From assembly GCA_037045355.1 (NCBI GenBank), contig JBAOHO010000026.1, positions 248,001 through 312,000 of the forward strand: 64,000 bases of DNA, given 5' to 3'. The notes beneath the pieces are model-generated. The model had not been told where the DNA came from. It ran no database searches and saw only the letters and a program-made list of their open reading frames with translations. This document shows, in pieces, positions 44,355 through 52,475 of the stretch (within the stretch, counting starts at the first letter, position 1; each line of letters opens with the position of its first letter). The position numbers and the translations under genes were made by a program. This DNA is from Candidatus Nanopelagicales bacterium. GTDB lineage: Bacteria > Actinomycetota > Actinomycetes > S36-B12 > GCA-2699445.

Positions 44355-47300
44355 GCGTGGTCCTCGCCGGCAAGCAGGGGGCGCCACACAGTGAGGGCCG
44401 AGTCGGCGAGTCCACCCTGTCCGTCGCTGCCCGGGGTGGCCAGGAGATCGAAGGAGTCGCGGGTCCCCCACAGCAGCGTGACAGCGGGATCGGCCGCCTC
44501 GTGACCGGGCTTGCCTTCGCCCGACTGCCACAGGTGACGAGCGGCCGCCAGCGCTCGATCCGGTCCCCCTCGCAGGTACTCGGTCGCGTAGCGCCTGCCC
44601 ACCTCGGGCATCAGCGGGATCGGGACGGTCCCGCCCCGGGCCATCAGCCCGGTCAACTGATCGAGTGCGACCACAGCCTGTTCGGCGGGGATCGGCCGGA
44701 ATGTCCATCGCGCCACCGGATCGGAGTCGCTGGAGCCTCGGGCGAACACGGTCGCCGATAGGGGCGCCGATAGGGGCGCCGAGAGGGGCGCCGATAGGGG
44801 CGCCGACAGGGGCGCCGACAGGCTCGTGGATGGTGGGTCGGGGCTCATCGCGGATACCGCCAGGAAACGTACCCACAGCCCGAGGATGCCCTTGGCTTTC
44901 AACCGGGAGTACGAGACCTCGATCAGTTCTGTCGCTGTGATCCCTGAGACCACCCCGGTCAGGCGGCTTCCACTCGGAAGAGCGACGCGGACCGGGATCT
45001 CGCTGGTCAGGTCGCTCGTCGAGTGGCGTTTCGCGTGCTCCGCGATGGCCCACGCCTCTCGACCGATGTCGAGGAACACTTGACGTCCGATGGCGCCTGG
45101 GGGCAGATCGCCCCTCAGGGACTCCGCTCTTTCGATAGCCGCCGGTTCGTGGTTGTGCAGCAGGTCCCGCAATACCCGGTCGCCGACCGTCCACCGGGCC
45201 AGACCGTCGAGCTCGACGCAGAGCTGATCGGGCGCAGGATCGTGGTCGTCACCGATCACGACTCCGAGTCGCTCCCGGACGAAGAAGCCCGGCGGGTTGG
45301 CCAAGAAGCGAGCCAGATCCGCGACATCGACATCGAGTCCGGCACTGGCACCGGCACCGACACCCGCACCGGAACTGGCCGTCGACTCGGACAGTGCCGG
45401 GATCGGAGATCGCGCGGGGGCGCCGCCGGGGGCGCTCAAGGCTTGGGCCCCGGCGAGAGCGACCCGATCGTGGCTGAAGATCCGTTCGGGCATCAGCGCT
45501 CCGTCAGTGAAGTTGGCGGGGTCGAACGGCTGCAACGGATGCCGCACGGGGATGTCCGTCGGCGCCACCCCGGTGACGTGGGCAACGGCGTCGATCAACT
45601 CCGCGACAGGTTCGGCCGGGGGGCGAGCTCGGTTGGTGTGCGGATCGCGGCCGGTGTACGTCACCACCAAATGACCCCGTGCCGCCATGATGGCGTCGAG
45701 GAGCAACTGCCGGTCTTCCGCCGCTGGGTCGCGTTCACCGATCCGAGGTGTGACGGCGGTGATGTCGTCGCCATCGCGGACCGATTTTCGGGGGAAGAGG
45801 TCGTCGTCGAGTCCCAGCAGGCAGACCACCCGATAGGGCACCGCCCGCATCGGGGCCAGCGAGCAGACGGTCACGCCACCGGTGCGGAAGTTGCTGCGCG
45901 TGGGCCGGCCGGCGAGCAGATCGGCCGCCCAAACTCTGATGTCACCTGAGTCCAGACTCGCGGTGGTCCCGGCGCTGTCTGTGCGCAGGGCGGCAACGGC
46001 AGCGAGCGCCGCGGGCATGTGCCACGACTGAGTCCCTTCGCTGATCGCTGCCAGGCCGTGGCTCAGCAGGTCGGCCCACTTGCCGGGTGGATGTGACCCC
46101 CGCAGTTGTCCCGACAGGCCGCGCAGCCGGTCGAGCAACTCGGCCAGGGCACCCACTAGGTCGGTGTCGGCGCCGGTGAGGGCTCCGTAAGGCAGGACCC
46201 TGCTGCAGTCGTCGAGGTTCTGGTCGGTCATGGCGATCCCGAGCAGAACGCGGTTCACCCCGGAAACCCATGTGTTCTGGGCGATGGGAACTCCGAACCG
46301 ACGCCGGTCATCGGTGTCAAGACCCCACCGGATGCCCGCGCTCGGAACGAGTTCGTTGAGTCGCTGCAAGTCGGTGTCGCTGAACGCGAACTTGGCTCGG
46401 ACGGCAGGAAGTGAAGCGAAGTCCAGCACGGCACTGGCCTCGAACCGGCCGTGGACCATGCTGAGTAGCCGATCGAGTGCGACGAGTACGTCGTTGTTCT
46501 GAGCTGATGTCCGATCAGCCACTCGGACTCGCAGGTTCGTTCCCGGGTCGTCGGGACCGCGCCCTGCGACATCGAAGGTCGCCGTGACGAGCGGGGCGAA
46601 CGCGGTCACGTCCGGGCACATGATGATGATGTCGCGGGGCTCCAAGGTGGGGTCGGACTGCAGCAGCGCGAGGAGGGTCTCGCGCAGGACCTCTACCTGG
46701 CGGGGGCGACCGTGGCAGTCGTGGATCTGGACTGTGGTGTCTGGCGGCGAGGTGTCCGGCATCTCGCCGGTCGTGGTGGCGGACACTGGGATGTCGGATG
46801 TCGTGGGATCCGCGAGCACACCACCTGCGTGGGTGTGGGGATCGTCGGCCCTGATCGCGGCTTGGAGTTGTCCCAGGGCCCCGGCGGCGGTGGGAGTGGG
46901 GTCGGACTCGAGTGGCCCGGTGGCCGCCCCGATGGTGGCGTTCAGTCGCCAGGTCAACTCCCCGGAATCTTGGCCGAGGGATCGGAGCAACGGATGATGC
47001 GCATGCCGCAGTGCGGGACTTTCTCTGCGGGGGGGCGGGTCGCCTCTGACGACTGATGCGGCGATTGAGCGCCACCGGGCCGGAGAGGGGTCTGGAACCC
47101 ATAGGTGGACGTCGCGCTCCAGTGCCAGTGCTCCGAGCACCCGCAGGTGCAGTTCCGGGATCCGGGTGGGGCCGAAGATCGACAGACGCGCGGGCAGGGT
47201 GTCGGCCGCCACGGGAACGCGGTCTGAAGGCGGCGGGATCGCGATCCGCTCGACCAGAGCACGCCACAGGTGGGGCTGCCACGCGTGATCCGCACCGACA

Positions 47301-47860
47301 GCCGCTCCGTATCCGTCGCTCTGGCCGCCGCGCGACCAGTCGCGCAGCATGTCCGGCCGCTCCAGGCCGTAGCGGTGGAAGAGTCGCGCGATCCGGCGGG
47401 CCAGGGCCATCCTTCGCCCGGGGCGGGTGGTGTCGGTGGCGGACTGCCCGGTGGCGGACTGCCCGGTGTCGGACTGCCCGGTGTCGGACTGCCCGGTGTC
47501 GAAATGGAGGTGGGTGCGCAGAGGCAACGCCCAGTCCCGGTCGAGCGACGATGTGATGGTCTCCAGCAGCGGCCAGGCCATGCGCTGCGGCAGCCAGGTG
47601 TCGTCGCCGATGTCCAGGACCTGGTTGGCCAGGTCGTCCAGTGACCAGAATTCCAGGTTGGCGCAGACGCCGTCGGTCGCGTCCTGCTGAGAGATTCCGA
47701 GCAGCTGGCCTAGTTGCTGCGACAAGAACCGCTCGACTCCCCGCGTGGGGACCGCGACTATGTCCGGCGTGAACGGATCCGATGGGGGCTCTGCGAGGAA
47801 GTGGGCAATCTCCGACACCAAGAGGTCGGCGCGGGAGTTCGGGTGCAAGTGCAGCGGCAT
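44351..47860 (-). CDS. recC: Exodeoxyribonuclease V subunit gamma
   Basis: A 1169-residue RecC, the subunit that splits the duplex and scans for the recombination signal. The start LHLHPNSRADLLVSEIAHFL is typical, followed by IVAVPTRGVERFLSQQLG, CPDVTAFAPLV, and RVVCLLGLDDDLFPRK in the inactive helicase-like domain. Two low-complexity insertions come from in-frame repeats: SDTGQSDTGQSATGQ near residue 125 and six LSAP units near residue 1020. ATG 47860 has a TAAGTT box 7 nt upstream. First gene of recCBD. Confidence 0.9.
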   Translation of the reverse strand: MPLHLHPNSRADLLVSEIAHFLAEPPSDPFTPDIVAVPTRGVERFLSQQLGQLLGISQQDATDGVCANLEFWSLDDLANQVLDIGDDTWLPQRMAWPLLETITSSLDRDWALPLRTHLHFDTGQSDTGQSDTGQSATGQSATDTTRPGRRMALARRIARLFHRYGLERPDMLRDWSRGGQSDGYGAAVGADHAWQPHLWRALVERIAIPPPSDRVPVAADTLPARLSIFGPTRIPELHLRVLGALALERDVHLWVPDPSPARWRSIAASVVRGDPPPRRESPALRHAHHPLLRSLGQDSGELTWRLNATIGAATGPLESDPTPTAAGALGQLQAAIRADDPHTHAGGVLADPTTSDIPVSATTTGEMPDTSPPDTTVQIHDCHGRPRQVEVLRETLLALLQSDPTLEPRDIIIMCPDVTAFAPLVTATFDVAGRGPDDPGTNLRVRVADRTSAQNNDVLVALDRLLSMVHGRFEASAVLDFASLPAVRAKFAFSDTDLQRLNELVPSAGIRWGLDTDDRRRFGVPIAQNTWVSGVNRVLLGIAMTDQNLDDCSRVLPYGALTGADTDLVGALAELLDRLRGLSGQLRGSHPPGKWADLLSHGLAAISEGTQSWHMPAALAAVAALRTDSAGTTASLDSGDIRVWAADLLAGRPTRSNFRTGGVTVCSLAPMRAVPYRVVCLLGLDDDLFPRKSVRDGDDITAVTPRIGERDPAAEDRQLLLDAIMAARGHLVVTYTGRDPHTNRARPPAEPVAELIDAVAHVTGVAPTDIPVRHPLQPFDPANFTDGALMPERIFSHDRVALAGAQALSAPGGAPARSPIPALSESTASSGAGVGAGASAGLDVDVADLARFLANPPGFFVRERLGVVIGDDHDPAPDQLCVELDGLARWTVGDRVLRDLLHNHEPAAIERAESLRGDLPPGAIGRQVFLDIGREAWAIAEHAKRHSTSDLTSEIPVRVALPSGSRLTGVVSGITATELIEVSYSRLKAKGILGLWVRFLAVSAMSPDPPSTSLSAPLSAPLSAPLSAPLSAPLSATVFARGSSDSDPVARWTFRPIPAEQAVVALDQLTGLMARGGTVPIPLMPEVGRRYATEYLRGGPDRALAAARHLWQSGEGKPGHEAADPAVTLLWGTRDSFDLLATPGSDGQGGLADSALTVWRPLLAGEDHA
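44761..44820. repeat. 12-bp tandem repeat in recC
   Basis: Five units of GGGGCGCCGAYA type, encoding Leu-Ser-Ala-Pro repeats. Units differ at one or two positions. Confidence 0.8.
47441..47500. repeat. 15-bp tandem repeat in recC
   Basis: Four units of GGACTGCCCGGTGTC, the first with GTGGC, encoding Ser-Asp/Ala-Thr-Gly-Gln repeats. Confidence 0.8.
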
Positions 47861-47867
47861 CACTGTC

Positions 47868-47873
47868 AACTTA
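47868..47873 (-). promoter_or_regulatory. -10 box TAAGTT of a probable leaderless transcript (recC)
   Basis: Minus strand TAAGTT, 7 nt, ATG 47860. Confidence 0.5.
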
Positions 47874-47937
47874 ACCCTGATCAAGTTCTCCTCGGTGGAG
47901 CCCGCGAAGTGCGGACCTGTGGCCCTCATGCCAGCCT

Positions 47938-48855
47938 GTGCCTGTGGCCCGGTCGATCCTGGAACCCCTCGCGGCATCTGTACGCCAGGTGCTGGCCGGC
48001 AGCGACGATGGCCGGTCCACGGCGGTGACCGGGATCGAGGATCCGCCGGGGGCACCGGGTTGGTTCACCCCTGGGGATGCCGTGTGGACAGTCCACGGTT
48101 CGGTGGCGACGTTCCTCGGCGGTATCCGCTCGCTGCTGCTTCAGTCACTGCATCCCTTGGCTCTCGCCGGAGTGGAACAGCACTCGAACTACCGCGACGA
48201 TCCCTTCGGGCGCCTCCAGCGCACCGGCGCGTTCATCGCCGTCACCACATACGGTCCGGAGAAGCTGGCTGATCGGACAGTGGCTCGGGTGCGGGGCATG
48301 CACCGTCGGGTTTCCGGCGTGACGCAGGACGGTAGGGCCTACACGGCCCAGGATCCACGGTTGCTCGAATGGGTCCACGTCGCCCTGGTGGATTCGATGC
48401 TGACGGCCTACCTCGAGTACGGTCACGACGGCCGGATCGACCCTGACGAGTATGTGCGCAACATGGCCGTTGTCGGTGCGGCTACAGGCGTCACGAACCC
48501 ACCTTGCACCGTCACGCAGTTGCGTCGGTCGATCAACGGCTTTCGATCAGAACTCAGCGGCGGGCCAGACGTCCAACAGATGAAATCGTTCGTCATGGCT
48601 GCCCCACTTCCGGTGGCACTGAGGCCTGGCTACGGTCTGCTCGCACGAGCCGCACTGGATACCCTCCCGGACTGGGCGGTGATCATGCTGGGGGAGAGGC
48701 CAGTGCCCGGACCTGTCCGTCGCGCTCGAGCGGTTGTGGCGGACTCTGCCCTGCGGACCCTGTCATTCGCCCTCGTGCGCTCGCCCGCCCAGATCGCCGG
48801 AGAGCGGCGACTGCAGGCGGCGGCACCTGCGTCACCAGTGACCGTGAGTCCCTGA
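47938..48855 (+). CDS. DUF2236 / MpaB-type oxygenase family protein
   Basis: A 305-residue protein of the latex-clearing-protein-like/MpaB oxygenase group, whose members are haem or metal oxygenases or of unknown role. Seen are LGGIRSLLLQSLHPLALAGV, the NYRDDPFGRLQRTGAFIAVT core and DPRLLEWVHVALVDSML. The likely ligands are the histidines in SLHPL and WVHVA. GTG 47938 was chosen; a GTG two codons later is equally possible. Divergent from recC. Substrate unknown. Confidence 0.82.
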   Translation: MPVARSILEPLAASVRQVLAGSDDGRSTAVTGIEDPPGAPGWFTPGDAVWTVHGSVATFLGGIRSLLLQSLHPLALAGVEQHSNYRDDPFGRLQRTGAFIAVTTYGPEKLADRTVARVRGMHRRVSGVTQDGRAYTAQDPRLLEWVHVALVDSMLTAYLEYGHDGRIDPDEYVRNMAVVGAATGVTNPPCTVTQLRRSINGFRSELSGGPDVQQMKSFVMAAPLPVALRPGYGLLARAALDTLPDWAVIMLGERPVPGPVRRARAVVADSALRTLSFALVRSPAQIAGERRLQAAAPASPVTVSP

Positions 48856-48949
48856 TCGCAGGGCTGCGCTCAGTTCCCCGAGCGTTGTCGCCCCCGGAAG
48901 CCGGCGTCAGCGACCGCCAGGGAGTCGTTCACCGCGGGACCTGGCGGGC

Positions 48950-48955
48950 TACAGT
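48950..48955 (+). promoter_or_regulatory. -10 box TACAGT of a probable leaderless transcript
   Basis: TACAGT, 7 nt, ATG 48963. Confidence 0.6.
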
Positions 48956-48962
48956 CGCCGGG

Positions 48963-49364
48963 ATGAACGTTGTGCTGTTCGCGTTCGTGGTCGTTGCCGG
49001 GCTGCTGGGGCTGGCGGCGCTGGTCGGCTTCACACTGAGTCGCACCGTTGTGCGGGGAAATGCCGAGAAGGCCCGCGCTTCTCTGGGTCCTGGGCACCCG
49101 CAAGATCACGAGGAGTCCGCAGCCATGCTCGCACCGGACTCCTCTTTCGGGGTCTTACGCCTGACTGTGGCTGACCTGCTCTACGCGGACGGGGCGGGGA
49201 CGATCGTCACGATCGACCGAACCTCCATCATGGCCGCGGCCACCGTCGATTCAGGTTCCGCGGGGCGCGCTTTGCGCCGCCCGGCGCTGGCCATCAGTTC
49301 CGATGATGGGGCCTGGGTGTTCGCCGTCGGAGACGTGCACGAATGGTTGCGGCGACTTGAATGA
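48963..49364 (+). CDS. Single-pass membrane protein, DUF2550-like
   Basis: A 133-residue protein with one N-terminal helix (about 3-27, VLFAFVVVAGLLGLAALVGF) and a beta-rich cytoplasmic part with Asp/Ala-rich strands (LRLTVADLLYADGAGTIVTI). This layout recalls DUF2550 proteins found next to ATP synthase in actinobacteria, but here it is elsewhere, so the assignment is weak. ATG 48963 is favoured by a TACAGT box 7 nt upstream over starts inside the previous gene. Confidence 0.6.
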   Translation: MNVVLFAFVVVAGLLGLAALVGFTLSRTVVRGNAEKARASLGPGHPQDHEESAAMLAPDSSFGVLRLTVADLLYADGAGTIVTIDRTSIMAAATVDSGSAGRALRRPALAISSDDGAWVFAVGDVHEWLRRLE

Positions 49365-49444
49365 GGAGACTCGGACGGGTCTCGACTGCTGGTTCGACTG
49401 TCCGGGGACAACCCTTGTGCGACACCACGGTTGCGCCGAACCCT

Positions 49445-50215
49445 TCAGCCGAGCGTGGCGGCGGGAACCGGTCGAGGGTACTTGGGCTGAACTCCATCGC
49501 CCGAGCTGCGGCCCAGGATGCGCCGTCCGATCCAGGGGGCGAGGTGGGTTCCCATCCATGCGGCATCCGAGCCGACCCGGCCGACAACCGAGGGAGGATT
49601 CTCGTGGGGCAGCGGGGCGCGCCAGTCCCATGTCGGTATTCCCAGGTCCTCGAGAACCGCCGCGGCCACCCGTTCATGACCGGACGAATTCAGATGGAGG
49701 CGGTCCGCAGCCCACAGCCGTGGATCATCGAACACCCACGCGTACCAGAAGTCGGTCACTGTGCATCCGTGCCGACGGGCGAGATCGAGGATGACGTCGC
49801 GGTAATCGCGCAACCGGTTCTCGACGGCGCCCAGTGCCTTGGACCGGCGCGACGGTTGCCCGAACGTGACGATCACAACGTCCGCGCCACCGGATCGAGC
49901 CTGCGCCAATCCTGCGTCCCAGGCGGTGGTCATGGCCGCGAGATCCCAGTGGGGCCGCAGGGCGTCATTGACGCCACCCGCGATGGAGATCAGGTCCGGC
50001 TCCAGGGCCAAGGCGGTGGGCAGTTGGTCAGCAAGGATCGGTGCCAGCAGTCGGCCACGGATCGCCAGGTTGGCGTACTCGAGATCCGGGTTGGAGCGAG
50101 CCAGTTCGCCGGCCACCCGGTCGGCCCAGCCGACGTGACGGTCCCCGGAACCCGGATCCTCGAGTCCTTCGGTGAACGAGTCACCGATCGCCACGTACCG
50201 CCGCCACTGCGACAT
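49445..50215 (-). CDS. SGNH/GDSL-family hydrolase
   Basis: A 256-residue esterase-type hydrolase without signal peptide. Block I is YVAIGDSFTEGLED, block II has NLAIRGRLL, block III ISIAGGVNDAL, and block V DRLHLNSSGHERVA with the Asp/His pair, so the catalytic set is complete. ATG 50215 follows AGGAGG at 4 nt. A TAGGCT -10 box and a palindrome lie upstream. Substrate unknown; relatives cleave small acyl esters. Confidence 0.88.
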   Translation of the reverse strand: MSQWRRYVAIGDSFTEGLEDPGSGDRHVGWADRVAGELARSNPDLEYANLAIRGRLLAPILADQLPTALALEPDLISIAGGVNDALRPHWDLAAMTTAWDAGLAQARSGGADVVIVTFGQPSRRSKALGAVENRLRDYRDVILDLARRHGCTVTDFWYAWVFDDPRLWAADRLHLNSSGHERVAAAVLEDLGIPTWDWRAPLPHENPPSVVGRVGSDAAWMGTHLAPWIGRRILGRSSGDGVQPKYPRPVPAATLG

Positions 50216-50243
50216 TCTGCCTCCTGTCGACGATTCTGCGGAG

Positions 50244-50266
50244 AGCCTAGTGCCCGTGCCGGGCAC
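50244..50266 (-). promoter_or_regulatory. -10 box TAGGCT with upstream palindrome (GDSL hydrolase gene)
   Basis: Minus strand TAGGCT at 50249-50244 is directly preceded by GTGCCCG-N3-CGGGCAC (50250-50266), a perfect 7-bp inverted repeat in the -35 to -13 region. Probable repressor site. Confidence 0.45.
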
Positions 50267-50328
50267 CCCTGGAACGTGCGTTCATCGGAAGCCGAGATGC
50301 CAGGCGGATGACGATTGCAAAGCGCGTC

Positions 50329-50408
50329 TTTCGTGAGGAGACCCTTTCGTGAGCAGGACCTTTCGTGGGCAGGACCTTTCGTGAGCAGGACCTTTCGTGA
50401 GGAAGACC
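50329..50408. repeat. Five-copy 16-bp tandem repeat
   Basis: TTTCGTG recurs at 50329, 50345, 50361, 50377 and 50393, exact period 16 bp, unit TTTCGTGAGCAGGACC. The unit is not a multiple of three and lies in the 349-bp gap between the GDSL and toxin genes, which otherwise shows no gene. Confidence 0.85.
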
Positions 50409-50564
50409 CGGTAGTCCTTGCGGGCGGGCACGTGGTCAGGGACGTCGTGGAGCGGTCATGGAACGTCGTGGATCGCTGTGTCGAGATGTCCCCGGTCACG
50501 TCGGTCACGCTGATCGTCGCCAGTCGGACGGTTGGGCAGTTGCCAGGCAGCGACCCCTGCCCTA

Positions 50565-50978
50565 TCACCCCTCGGCGATCGGGTCGAGGTAGTCCAGTCC
50601 CACTGCTGTCAGGATCTGTTTCAGGTGGCTGTCATTGGTCACCACCACGGTCCCGCTCCCGAGCAGAACTGCGGAGGCCACGTGGATGGCATCGAGGGTC
50701 CTGACGTGTTCGCTGATCGACTCCGCGGTCGTCAAGACCGCCTCGGTGATGGGAAGAAGCGCGAGATTGTCCAGGATCTCGTCCGCCTCGGGTAGTGGAT
50801 GACCCTCCCGGCGTAGTACCCGGATCAGTTCGGTCTGGAGGAGTCGCGATGACACCAGACCGTGCATGGCGCTCGCTGTCGCCCGGTCGAACCAAGCTCT
50901 CGCTGCGGGGGTACCTGCCAGTGCATGGACGGCCACCGAAGTGTCGAGGTAGTACCGCCGGGTGATCGTTTGTGTCAC
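50565..50978 (-). CDS. PIN-domain toxin (VapC-type ribonuclease)
   Basis: A 137-residue PIN nuclease. The acidic site is formed by YYLDTSVAVHAL, LLQTELIRVL, RTLDAIHVASAV and VVTNDSHLK, the usual four acidic positions. GTG 50978 overlaps by 4 bp (GTGA) the stop that the antitoxin would have in its normal frame. Toxins of this class cleave RNA, often tRNA, when not bound by the antitoxin. Confidence 0.88.
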   Translation of the reverse strand: MTQTITRRYYLDTSVAVHALAGTPAARAWFDRATASAMHGLVSSRLLQTELIRVLRREGHPLPEADEILDNLALLPITEAVLTTAESISEHVRTLDAIHVASAVLLGSGTVVVTNDSHLKQILTAVGLDYLDPIAEG

Positions 50979-51239
50979 CTGTCGGAATCCATGTCGGCAA
51001 GCAGGTCGGCGATAGTTGCCGCCGTCTTTAGCTGCCAGGCACGTCGACTCGATAGGTGGGCGGGACGGGGGTGGTTTCGCGGGTATCAGTGCGAGCAAAG
51101 TCCGGTTGCTGTCGTCGGGTGGCACCAGCTTCGCAACGGGGCGCCGATGTCGGGTCACCACGTAGGTCTCCCCAGACTCGACGTCTGCCAACGCCTCGGT
51201 GGGGTTCTGGCGCAGCTGTGCGACAGTGATGGTCTTCAT
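50975..51239 (-). pseudogene. Phd/YefM-type antitoxin with a one-base frame break
   Basis: The N-terminus MKTITVAQLRQNPTEALADV and VVTRHRRPVAKLVP is a typical Phd/YefM DNA-binding domain. After ESTC the frame is lost. Skipping one C near 51038-51039 restores WQLKTAATIADLLADMDSDR, the toxin-binding tail, ending in a TGA that overlaps the toxin GTG. As read, the antitoxin instead runs in frame into the toxin (224 residues). A TACCCT box 6 nt before ATG 51239 suggests leaderless expression. Confidence 0.8.
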
Positions 51240-51245
51240 GGGACA

Positions 51246-51251
51246 AGGGTA
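51246..51251 (-). promoter_or_regulatory. -10 box TACCCT of a probable leaderless transcript (antitoxin)
   Basis: Minus strand TACCCT, 6 nt, ATG 51239. Confidence 0.6.
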
Positions 51252-51310
51252 GGGAAGAGATCTACCTAGATCTACTTTCGAGACCGCTATTCGAGGATCC
51301 GTTCTCAAGG

Positions 51311-51329
51311 GCCTTGGCGAAGCCAAGGC
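51311..51329. terminator. Stem-loop GCCTTGGC/GCCAAGGC
   Basis: Perfect 8-bp stem with GAA loop between the antitoxin promoter and the DUF308 gene. No T tract. Confidence 0.35.
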
Positions 51330-51369
51330 ATGCTGTGCGCCACCCGAGACCGAAACTGCGACCGGGAAT

Positions 51370-51408
51370 GACTCTGCCCAGACCCCAATGGCGGGCCCGG
51401 GCAGAGTC
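51370..51408. terminator. 10-bp stem-loop downstream of the DUF308 gene
   Basis: GACTCTGCCC and GGGCAGAGTC form a perfect 10-bp stem with a 19-nt loop that can itself pair in part. It lies 32 bp after the minus-strand DUF308 stop, the expected place for a transcription terminator, though without a T tract. Confidence 0.5.
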
Positions 51409-51439
51409 GCAGAGTCGCCAATGAGTGGCGAGGGGTCAG

Positions 51440-52153
51440 CTACTTCGCCAGGATCTTGCCGAACCTGCGGATCTGGAATGCGCGGATGATGTTGATGATC
51501 CCCTCCATCAGGGCCCAGGCACCGGCGAAGATCAACAAGGTGTAGGCCCTCTCGATGAGGAACTGCCCGGACACCCAGAACGCGATGATGATCATGATGA
51601 TCGCGGCCACGAGGCTCAGCCACCACAGGTCGTTGTTCCCCTTGGTCGAGAACGCCTCGATAGCCCAGAAGACTCCGACCAGGAGGAACAGGAAGCCCAG
51701 CGAATCCGCGAGGGCGAGGAATGTCGCACCGGGATTGAACAGGGCCCAGAGGCCGGCGAGAACGAACAGAATGCCGAAGAGCACCCACACCCACTTCCAG
51801 CCCTGGACGACCGACGCGAGCACGAACTGTTGGATGCCGGTGAAGAGGAACATCGCGCCGACGACGATGCCGACTGTCGCGGCCGATTCCGTGTTGAACT
51901 GGAGTACCACGAGGGCGATGATCAGCCAGGCGATCCCGATGACGAGCCACAGCCACCACATCTTGGCCATGCCGCTCAACTCCGCCTTGACGTCGGCGGC
52001 CAGCGCGGCCCGCTCCTCGGGACTGGCTTCGACCGCCTCCTCCATCTCGATGAGGGCCTCAGCAGGGTTCTCGACCCGGCTGGTGTTGTCGTCCGGGGCG
52101 GTGGTTTCGCCCGGCCTGGTGTTCTCGTCGGTGTGGACGCTGTCGTCTGCCAT
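51440..52153 (-). CDS. DUF308 (HdeD-like) membrane protein
   Basis: A 237-residue protein with an acidic, disordered N-terminus (about 1-60) and six hydrophobic helices in pairs, including WWLWLVIGIAWLIIALVVLQ and VGIVVGAMFLFTGIQQFVLA, the three-hairpin layout of DUF308/HdeD proteins, some of which act in acid tolerance. ATG 52153 follows AAGGAGT. The Asp/Glu/Thr-rich N-terminus is longer than usual. Divergent from the PepSY-like gene. Confidence 0.85.
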   Translation of the reverse strand: MADDSVHTDENTRPGETTAPDDNTSRVENPAEALIEMEEAVEASPEERAALAADVKAELSGMAKMWWLWLVIGIAWLIIALVVLQFNTESAATVGIVVGAMFLFTGIQQFVLASVVQGWKWVWVLFGILFVLAGLWALFNPGATFLALADSLGFLFLLVGVFWAIEAFSTKGNNDLWWLSLVAAIIMIIIAFWVSGQFLIERAYTLLIFAGAWALMEGIINIIRAFQIRRFGKILAK

Positions 52154-52475
52154 GGGTTTCGACTCCTTGTCTCGTGCTTGGGCGGCCGGCGCTTGGTCCA
52201 GCCGTGACTGCTCGTTCACATCTAGCAGGGTCGGCCGGTAGGTCTGGCATGCCACGCCGCCGCCGACAACGACAGTCGGGTCACGAATTCGGGTCACCAA
52301 CTGCGTCAGGGCATGAGTGGAAGGACTCCTCGGAACGAGACAATGTTGTCAGCCCAGAAGCGAGCGAGCCAGGAAGCGAGCAGCCAGAAACAGTGGAGGG
52401 GACCCGAATCGGATTCACAGCCGATACTCAGGTTGGCGCGGGATGGTCAGGTCATCGACAACACGAGGAGTAGAC

